NCBI GenBank assembly: GCA_947040475.1
Contig: CAMRBT010000063.1
Coordinates: 1-8,666 of the forward strand
From: an uncultured Brevinema sp.
Lineage (GTDB): Bacteria; Spirochaetota; Brevinematia; Brevinematales; Brevinemataceae
Direction of reading: 5' to 3'
Length of the DNA stretch: 8,666 nt
A model generated the notes under the pieces. That model did no database searches, had not been told where the DNA came from, and was given only the letters and a program-made list of their open reading frames with translations. Shown here piece after piece: positions 1-4,892 of this stretch (positions are counted from its first letter, which is position 1; every line of letters begins with the position of its first letter). The translations under genes were made by a program, and so were the position numbers.

Positions 1-188
1 TGGTACATTCAGGTATTATAGAGTCTGGGAGGGTTCTTCTCCCAAGAAACGCCAGCTTCCTTGAGTCCTTACAATCTGAAGTTGTGACCTTCCCTTATGG
101 AAAACACGATGACCAGATTGACGCTTTATCACAATTGTTGGATAAGAGTTCACGTACAATATCTGGGGCGGGCTTTGGATTTGCGTAG
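1..188 (+). CDS. Phage terminase large subunit, C-terminal fragment (5' cut by window edge)
   Basis: The frame is open from base 3 to a TAG at 186-188 and encodes the last 61 residues of a protein that starts outside the window. It contains the stretch FPYGKHDDQIDALSQLLD. This matches the carboxy-terminal end of the RNase H-like nuclease domain of phage terminase large subunits, where the HDDQ(I/V)DA motif supplies late acidic residues of the metal-binding site. The upstream ESGRVLLPRNASF is also typical of that domain. In a phage the enzyme cuts concatemeric DNA and powers its packaging into the prohead. Here it marks prophage DNA at the left edge. G+C is about 45%, clearly above the neighbouring operon (about 35%). 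No phage gene follows it; it converges on hsdM with an 88-bp gap in which I see no hairpin-plus-T-run terminator. Whether the gene is intact upstream cannot be seen. Confidence 0.8.
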   Translation, partial: VHSGIIESGRVLLPRNASFLESLQSEVVTFPYGKHDDQIDALSQLLDKSSRTISGAGFGFA

Positions 189-276
189 TATAAATAAAAC
201 TATTAATATCTATGTTATAATTAAGTGTAGTGGGACTGTTTCGCAGAATTTATTTGTACTATATTTCTACTTTTTC

Positions 277-2013
277 TTAAATCAGCTCAGACAATCCAAG
301 CTCTCTTAAAAATTGATTATGCTTTATTTTTGCTTCAGAAATATCTTTTTCGATTTCATCTAAATTCTGTTTTACTTCATCGATATTGACGATTTCTTCC
401 TCTACCGCTGTGCTCACATATCTTGAAATATTCAAATTATAATCATTTTTTTCAATTTCTTCCATGGAAACAAGGCGAGAATATTTTTTGTCCTCTTCTT
501 TACGGTATTGGTATGTTTCAACTATTTTATCAATATGCTCGGGGAGGAGTTGATTTTGACGCTTTCCTCTGTCAAAATATTCGCTAGCATTTATGAATAG
601 CACATCATCGGATTTTTTACATTTTTTGAGTACAAGAATACAAACAGGAATACCTGTGGAGAAAAACAAGTTAGAAGGTAGACCTATAACAGTATCAATA
701 TTTCCATCTTTGAGTAGCTTTGTTCTTATTTTATCTTCTGCACCGCCACGAAATAAAACGCCATGGGGCAGAATTATTGCCATTGTGCCCTCATCACTTA
801 AAAAGTGAAAGCCGTGAAGTAAAAAAGAAAAATCTGCTGCTGACTTTGGGGCAAGCCCATAGCTTTTAAATCGAAAATCTTCAGCTAATGTATCATTGGG
901 CTCCCAACGATAACTAAAGGGAGGATTGGCTACAACAGCATCACATTTAAGTTTTTTGGCTGGATTCATTTCATTTAAAATATCCCAATCATTAGTTAGT
1001 GAATCTCCGTGGAAAATCTGAAATTCAGAATCTTTAAGCCCATGAAGAAGCATATTCATACGAGCAAGGTTATACGTGGTGATGTTCTTTTCTTGTCCGA
1101 ATATCTGCCCAATATTATTAGGTCCTAGCTGTTTTCTAACGTTGATAAGAAGGGAGCCTGATCCACAAGCAAAGTCAAGTACATTTTTAAGCTTTTTCTT
1201 TTTACCCATTTTTGGGTCTTGACTATCTAAAGTAACAATACGGGAAAGAATTGTTGAAAGCTGTTGTGGAGTATAGAACTCTCCAGCTTTTTTTCCTGAA
1301 CCAGCCGCAAATTGACCGATTAAGTATTCATAAGCATCTCCCAAACTATCGCTGTCACTAGAAAATCCAGATAATCCTTCTGCAATTTTAGAGATGATAT
1401 TGCACAAGGTCAAATTGCGTAATTTAGAACTCTTACCAAGTTTCTCCGAATCAAGATTAACTTCAGAGAACAATCCTCGAAAGGTACTTTCAAATGATTC
1501 ATTTTCGATAAACTTAAAACCTTTTTGTAGGTTTTCTAGGAGATAATTATTGTGTGTGCGTGCCAATTCATATATATTACTCCATAGATAATGGGGTTTA
1601 ATCACAAAATGCATTTTACGACGCATTTGTTTTTCGAATATAGGCACTTCATCTAAATTTCTAATATACCAAACTATAAGCGGAGTCAGTTTTTCATTTT
1701 CTAGTAATGTTTCATGTTCTGCAATGAGCATCTCTTTTGCATTTTTTTCTAATGCTTGCTTGTTACAATGCTCTTTTATTAATTTTCTTAATTCTTTTAA
1801 TAAGTCAGTATTTGTATCTTTTATCTCTTTTTCGCATTCCGAATAATCATTGCCCAGCTCTTTTTTCACAGCTTCCTCATAATTATCTGAAAGATAGCGT
1901 AAAAACAGGAAAGACAGCATATAATCACGGAAGTCGTCTGCATTCATTGCTCCACGTAATGAATCAGCAATTTTCCATAGGGCTTTACCTAATTCTTGTT
2001 GTGTGTTGCTCAT
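277..2013 (-). CDS. hsdM: Type I restriction-modification system DNA methyltransferase subunit (N6-adenine), HsdM
   Basis: This 578-residue protein is the methylating and core subunit of a type I enzyme. With HsdS it transfers a methyl group from S-adenosylmethionine to adenine N6 in the target, and with HsdR it forms the restriction complex. An HsdM_N-type helical region occupies about residues 5-170. The conserved LGDAYEYLIGQFA...GEFYTP segment is at about 224-249. The SAM-binding motif I is LDFACGSGSL (279-288), and the catalytic motif IV is NPPF (363-366). FFSTGIPVCILVLKK lies at 450-464, and a charged coiled-coil-like tail (about 535-570) fits contact with HsdS. It is somewhat longer than EcoR124I HsdM (about 520 residues). 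ATG 2013-2011 overlaps the TAA of the preceding nuclease gene by one base (TAATG). A GAGGGG Shine-Dalgarno lies five bases upstream, inside that gene, implying translational coupling. It is the last gene of the operon, and the reading frame is intact. Confidence 0.96.
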   Translation of the reverse strand: MSNTQQELGKALWKIADSLRGAMNADDFRDYMLSFLFLRYLSDNYEEAVKKELGNDYSECEKEIKDTNTDLLKELRKLIKEHCNKQALEKNAKEMLIAEHETLLENEKLTPLIVWYIRNLDEVPIFEKQMRRKMHFVIKPHYLWSNIYELARTHNNYLLENLQKGFKFIENESFESTFRGLFSEVNLDSEKLGKSSKLRNLTLCNIISKIAEGLSGFSSDSDSLGDAYEYLIGQFAAGSGKKAGEFYTPQQLSTILSRIVTLDSQDPKMGKKKKLKNVLDFACGSGSLLINVRKQLGPNNIGQIFGQEKNITTYNLARMNMLLHGLKDSEFQIFHGDSLTNDWDILNEMNPAKKLKCDAVVANPPFSYRWEPNDTLAEDFRFKSYGLAPKSAADFSFLLHGFHFLSDEGTMAIILPHGVLFRGGAEDKIRTKLLKDGNIDTVIGLPSNLFFSTGIPVCILVLKKCKKSDDVLFINASEYFDRGKRQNQLLPEHIDKIVETYQYRKEEDKKYSRLVSMEEIEKNDYNLNISRYVSTAVEEEIVNIDEVKQNLDEIEKDISEAKIKHNQFLRELGLSELI

Positions 2014-3131
2014 TATTGCCCCTCTGTAATATTAAAGTTATAATTTTCTAAAAAATTGTCTAGTATTTTTTTAAAATGTTCTTTGTTTTCATCACCTATC
2101 ACTGTTAGATCAAATAAAGAATAATTACCATGGCTCAAAATATTTACCATTCTTGTATGTACTATTTTCTCAGGGTCATTAGGGTCATCCCAAACGCACC
2201 TTGAAAAATTTGAAAAACCATGAAAAGAAGCCGTCTTTTCTAAAATATTTCTAAGAATATTAAAATGATATGTATATAACTCCCCTGAATCAGAAGCTTT
2301 TTTTAATTCCTTTAACAATGCAACATGATGAAAAAACGGAGTGTCTCCTGTATCACGAATCGTATAATATCCTGTATCTTTATCTTTTGACAAAAAGAAG
2401 TTATAGCCTTTTTCTTTTTTAAACTCATTATACAAAACATTGAAAAACAAGGTGTGATGAGATGATATGACTACTTTGATCTCATCTGATCTTTTTAATA
2501 TTTCTGCTAGATGACAAGCGACAGCAATAGCATTGTTATCATCTAAGGAAGAAATAGGATCATCGATATAAATATATTTTACCCAGCTATAACTTGAGTG
2601 TTTATCCATAGCCAACTCAACAATAGCAAGGAAGAAACACCAAATAAAGATATTTTCCTCACCACGAGATATTTTTATATTATCAAACCTTTCGAGTCTT
2701 TGAGCATTTTCATCGGCTTCAGTGGGGCTAGGAATGAGAACATCTCTGAAAAAGATAACTTCCCTTGTATCGTAATAGATAGTGAAGTTAAAATCGGCAT
2801 ATCTATGTAATAAAGAACGAATTTTATTATTCATGTCTAAATCTTCGAGTCCTGCAAAAAAATTGGAGCTTTCATGGAGATTTAATTTTCGTGAGGCATC
2901 ACCCTCTGTATCATTATCCCAAGAAAAAAGATCTTCAGTAAATGCATTATAGTACAAAGTATCTGGTGATTTTTCTCTAGTCTCAATATTGCTATTTTGA
3001 CCTAATGTTTTGAAATCTCCAGACAATCTTGTCTTCCCTATGCCATTATAGGCAAAAAGAAGAATATATTTTTTAGTTGCTAAAACAGTTCTAAAATATC
3101 CTGCTAGTTCTGTTAAGTTTGGATAACTCAT
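2013..3131 (-). CDS. PrrC-like anticodon nuclease (ABC-ATPase plus tRNase domain)
   Basis: This 372-residue protein is predicted to be a GTP/ATP-controlled anticodon nuclease of the PrrC/RloC type, a cytoplasmic abortive-infection effector. Numbering is from the ATG at 3131. The N-terminal ABC-ATPase part shows Walker A AYNGIGKT (27-34), an ABC signature ISRGE (154-158), Walker B YIYIDD (186-191) followed by the D-loop SSLD (194-197), and switch histidines in VISSHH (221-226). The C-terminal part has RNILE (R294-x3-E298) and SHG (H334). These correspond in order and spacing to the R320/E324/H356 catalytic triad reported for E. coli PrrC. Its length is close to PrrC (396 aa) and lacks the long Zn-hook coiled coil of RloC. 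An in-frame TTG at 3146 would add five residues, but the ATG has the better-placed GAGGGG site. It overlaps hsdM by one base. The ATPase motifs are seen; the tRNase activity is inferred. A plain AAA/ABC ATPase of an Hsd locus is the alternative. Confidence 0.78.
   Translation of the reverse strand: MSYPNLTELAGYFRTVLATKKYILLFAYNGIGKTRLSGDFKTLGQNSNIETREKSPDTLYYNAFTEDLFSWDNDTEGDASRKLNLHESSNFFAGLEDLDMNNKIRSLLHRYADFNFTIYYDTREVIFFRDVLIPSPTEADENAQRLERFDNIKISRGEENIFIWCFFLAIVELAMDKHSSYSWVKYIYIDDPISSLDDNNAIAVACHLAEILKRSDEIKVVISSHHTLFFNVLYNEFKKEKGYNFFLSKDKDTGYYTIRDTGDTPFFHHVALLKELKKASDSGELYTYHFNILRNILEKTASFHGFSNFSRCVWDDPNDPEKIVHTRMVNILSHGNYSLFDLTVIGDENKEHFKKILDNFLENYNFNITEGQ
2019..2024 (-). promoter_or_regulatory. 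Ribosome-binding site of hsdM inside the nuclease gene
   Basis: GAGGGG lies five bases before ATG 2013-2011 and forms the penultimate codons of the nuclease gene. Together with the TAATG overlap it implies that hsdM translation is coupled to translation of the nuclease. Confidence 0.7.
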
Positions 3132-3135
3132 TCTC

Positions 3136-3190
3136 TCACCCCTCAAAATAGGGAAATAGTTGTTACATTAATCCCTTGTTGTGTATCGTT
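3136..3190 (-). pseudogene. Relic of an hsdS 3' end
   Basis: Read on the minus strand, this intergenic stretch encodes TIHNKGLM, a stop, QLFPYFEG and a final TGA at 3138-3136. This aligns with the end of the intact HsdS (LHKKALMQQLFPSF) and with its central copy (YKKGLMQKLFPAEG). At DNA level 3141-3190 lines up without gaps with 3623-3672 in hsdS. I count about 27 of 32 identities in the best part and about 39 of 51 overall. A CAA-to-TAA change (3165-3163) interrupts the frame and nothing longer survives. The end of the relic now provides the GAGGGG ribosome-binding site of the nuclease gene. I infer that an older hsdS once lay directly upstream of the nuclease gene and was replaced. Confidence 0.68.
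3139..3144 (-). promoter_or_regulatory. Ribosome-binding site deciding the start of the anticodon-nuclease gene
   Basis: The minus strand reads GAGGGG followed seven bases later by ATG (3131-3129). The alternative TTG start at 3146-3144 overlaps this site and has no purine-rich sequence at the right distance, so the ATG is preferred. Confidence 0.7.
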
Positions 3191-3198
3191 CATTGTTT

Positions 3199-3576
3199 TT
3201 AGGACTTAGGGCAAGACGCATCGCCATCCCATTTATACATTCTTACCATTTGATCTTTTTTTGTATCAAAGGTTCTTTTATCCTTAGATATTACTTTTTT
3301 AAGTAACCACCCAGAATCTCTGCCTGCCGCTTCTACGGCATCTTTTCCTTCTTTTCCTTCTTTTATGTGTTTATTATACAATTCGATAAGAGGGGTGCCA
3401 TTCCAATAATAATTGTCCCCTCCCATAAGATCCCTCATAGCAAACCACTCACCGGGACGATTTTTGCACCAACAGTATACAGCACCTTGCAAGAAATTAC
3501 GTATGGCATCCTCTTGTTTCTCGGTGATTCCTGTTACATTCCTAACTTCTGTTTTTATTGCTTTATCTGAAAACAT
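3199..3576 (-). CDS. Conserved-looking protein of unknown function in the hsd operon
   Basis: This 125-residue soluble protein has no signal peptide or membrane segment. I recognise no named domain. From memory, similar proteins accompany this class of ATPase in other type I loci. The middle is rich in aromatic and glycine residues that look conserved: AVYCWCKNRPGEWFAMRDLMGGDNYYW (about 32-58). A lysine/glutamate-rich linker (about 70-80) and GRDSGWLLKKVI (about 85-96) follow. The pattern suggests a compact mixed alpha/beta or winged-helix-like fold, but this is not proven. Cysteines at about 35, 37 and 122 form no clear metal site. It starts at an ATG with AAGGAG seven bases upstream, 14 bp after hsdS, and is followed by the hsdS relic and the nuclease gene. 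Its G+C is about 39% by count. Position suggests a regulator, immunity factor or adaptor for the nuclease or the Hsd complex; this is inference only. Confidence 0.8.
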   Translation of the reverse strand: MFSDKAIKTEVRNVTGITEKQEDAIRNFLQGAVYCWCKNRPGEWFAMRDLMGGDNYYWNGTPLIELYNKHIKEGKEGKDAVEAAGRDSGWLLKKVISKDKRTFDTKKDQMVRMYKWDGDASCPKS

Positions 3577-3583
3577 AATCTTT

Positions 3584-3589
3584 CTCCTT
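3584..3589 (-). promoter_or_regulatory. Ribosome-binding site of the 125-residue ORF
   Basis: The minus strand carries AAGGAG with a seven-base spacer to ATG 3576-3574. It is among the strongest Shine-Dalgarno sequences in the operon and supports this small gene being really translated. Confidence 0.75.
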
Positions 3590-3590
3590 T

Positions 3591-4892
3591 TTAATTAACA
3601 CTATTTATCTCTGCACCCATCTCCTTAAAAGAGGGGAATAGTTGTTGCATTAAAGCCTTTTTATGTAGTTTTAGGGCGTTGATTTTTTTGGTCTGTGCGT
3701 TTATGCGTTTATCTAGTTCTGATAGGCAATCAGCTATTTTTTCTTGTTCTTTTAGGCATGGGAGGGGGAACGGTATCTCTGAAACGATTGTATTATTAAT
3801 AGCTGGCAATGTATTTCCTTGAGCTAATTCTGAAAATAAAACAGTTGTAAGATATTGGTAAAAATATTGAGGATTTAAAAAAGGTTTTGGGATCAATCCC
3901 ATCATATTATTATCAATACAACATGGAACTAGAACGATCCTTTTTCTTTCTAAAAAAATTGCAGCTCCAACTTTTGCTATAACGACAGTATTAACAGGTA
4001 ATATTTTTGCATTTAATATCTTTGCTGTTTCTTGGTCAATATAATTATTTGCTACCGTAATATATTTCAAATTTTTAGTTAAATTCATATCTGATACTTT
4101 AATAAATGGAATTGCTAGATTCTTCAATCCTTGATATTTTATAGGAAATCCAGCACCCCCAGTAATACCACAAACTTCCCCGAGGGACGAAGTTCCCCAG
4201 TCGCCACTATTCACAAATTCTGGGAATCTCAGTTGAGGTATTGTTTTCCCTTCTGCGGGGAATAGTTTTTGCATTAAGCCTTTTTTATATTGTTTTAGGG
4301 CGAGGAGTTTTTTACCCTCGGCAGTAATAAGCTCATCCATACTAGAGAGGCAATCAGCTATTTTTTGTTGTTCTTCAAACTCTGGTAATGTTATAGGCAT
4401 AGCCCATAAATGCCTATTATCAATACTCAAAGCTCCATTAGCACGCCCACCAATTTTAATGTATTGACGTAACCAAGATCCGTGGTAATTCGCATGAAAA
4501 AGGTGATCAAAAATTTTAGAGTATGTGTTTTTATCAATAACGCGAAAACAGGTAAATATACTGTTCGGTAAAGCACCTTCTTCGTATTCTGTGAGCATTG
4601 AAATATAACCTTCTGGGTACTGTTTTGTTGCACTCTTATTATACGCAAAGTCACCTTTTTTAATTACGTAATAATTTTTGTACGCACTTCCAGCTATTTC
4701 TCTTCCAAATTTTTCTATTTGAGTAATCAATCCTTGACCTGTATTGACACTCATTAGCGTATATTTTTTTGTTCCAGCCCGTTCTTCTACTGGGCAAATT
4801 AAGTCGCCCAGACGCATATCTGCCCAATCGCCACTATTTACAAAGTCTGGGAATCTCAGTGCTGGGACTAAGGATATTTTCTTTTTATTCAT
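3591..4892 (-). CDS. hsdS: Type I restriction-modification system specificity subunit, HsdS
   Basis: This 433-residue protein chooses the DNA target for both methylation and restriction. It has the classic two-fold plan. Target-recognition domain 1 spans about 11-172, followed by conserved helix 1 (EEQQKIADCLSSMDELI...YKKGLMQKLFP, 173-212). Target-recognition domain 2 spans about 220-378, followed by conserved helix 2 (KEQEKIADCLSELDKRI...HKKALMQQLFP, 381-420). Each TRD half opens with the same LRFP(D/E)FVNSGDW motif (12-23 and 221-232). The two TRD bodies differ, so a bipartite asymmetric target is expected; its sequence cannot be read from the protein. The length fits a full two-TRD subunit. 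The ATG lies inside the hsdR end, with an 8-base overlap (ATGAATAA) and only a weak Shine-Dalgarno, so translation is probably coupled to hsdR. The next gene starts 14 bp after its stop. Confidence 0.95.
   Translation of the reverse strand: MNKKKISLVPALRFPDFVNSGDWADMRLGDLICPVEERAGTKKYTLMSVNTGQGLITQIEKFGREIAGSAYKNYYVIKKGDFAYNKSATKQYPEGYISMLTEYEEGALPNSIFTCFRVIDKNTYSKIFDHLFHANYHGSWLRQYIKIGGRANGALSIDNRHLWAMPITLPEFEEQQKIADCLSSMDELITAEGKKLLALKQYKKGLMQKLFPAEGKTIPQLRFPEFVNSGDWGTSSLGEVCGITGGAGFPIKYQGLKNLAIPFIKVSDMNLTKNLKYITVANNYIDQETAKILNAKILPVNTVVIAKVGAAIFLERKRIVLVPCCIDNNMMGLIPKPFLNPQYFYQYLTTVLFSELAQGNTLPAINNTIVSEIPFPLPCLKEQEKIADCLSELDKRINAQTKKINALKLHKKALMQQLFPSFKEMGAEINSVN
4196..4233. repeat. Direct repeat copy 1 in hsdS (start of TRD2)
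   Basis: This 38-bp copy matches 4823-4860 at 35 of 38 positions. It encodes the LRFPEFVNSGDWG segment that opens the second half of HsdS. Such repeats arise from the internal duplication of HsdS and can guide recombination of target-recognition domains. Confidence 0.85.
4823..4860. repeat. Direct repeat copy 2 in hsdS (start of TRD1)
   Basis: This is the partner of 4196-4233 (35 of 38 identical, same orientation, 627 bp apart). It encodes LRFPDFVNSGDWA at the amino end of HsdS. The spacing is a multiple of three, so recombination between the copies would remove exactly one TRD plus one conserved helix in frame. Confidence 0.85.

Noticed and set aside
202..222. Possible direct repeat with 8117-8131 (attaatat...tatgtt) as island boundaries
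   Set aside because: The match needs gaps and is made of AT-rich low-complexity sequence. It does not stand out from background.
189..276. Search for a terminator or attachment site between the terminase end and hsdM
   Set aside because: No hairpin followed by a T-run in either direction and no clear repeat was found. AT-rich spacer only.
97..309. 70-aa plus-strand open frame after the terminase end
   Set aside because: Its first part overlaps the clear terminase frame in another phase, it has no good ribosome-binding site, and its end runs into hsdM. Treated as chance.
3144..3146. TTG start adding five residues to the anticodon nuclease
   Set aside because: It overlaps the GAGGGG Shine-Dalgarno that is correctly spaced for the ATG at 3131.
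3681..3688. T-tract in hsdS as a phase-variation switch
   Set aside because: Only about seven bases long, and the frame is intact. Too short for a convincing slippage tract.
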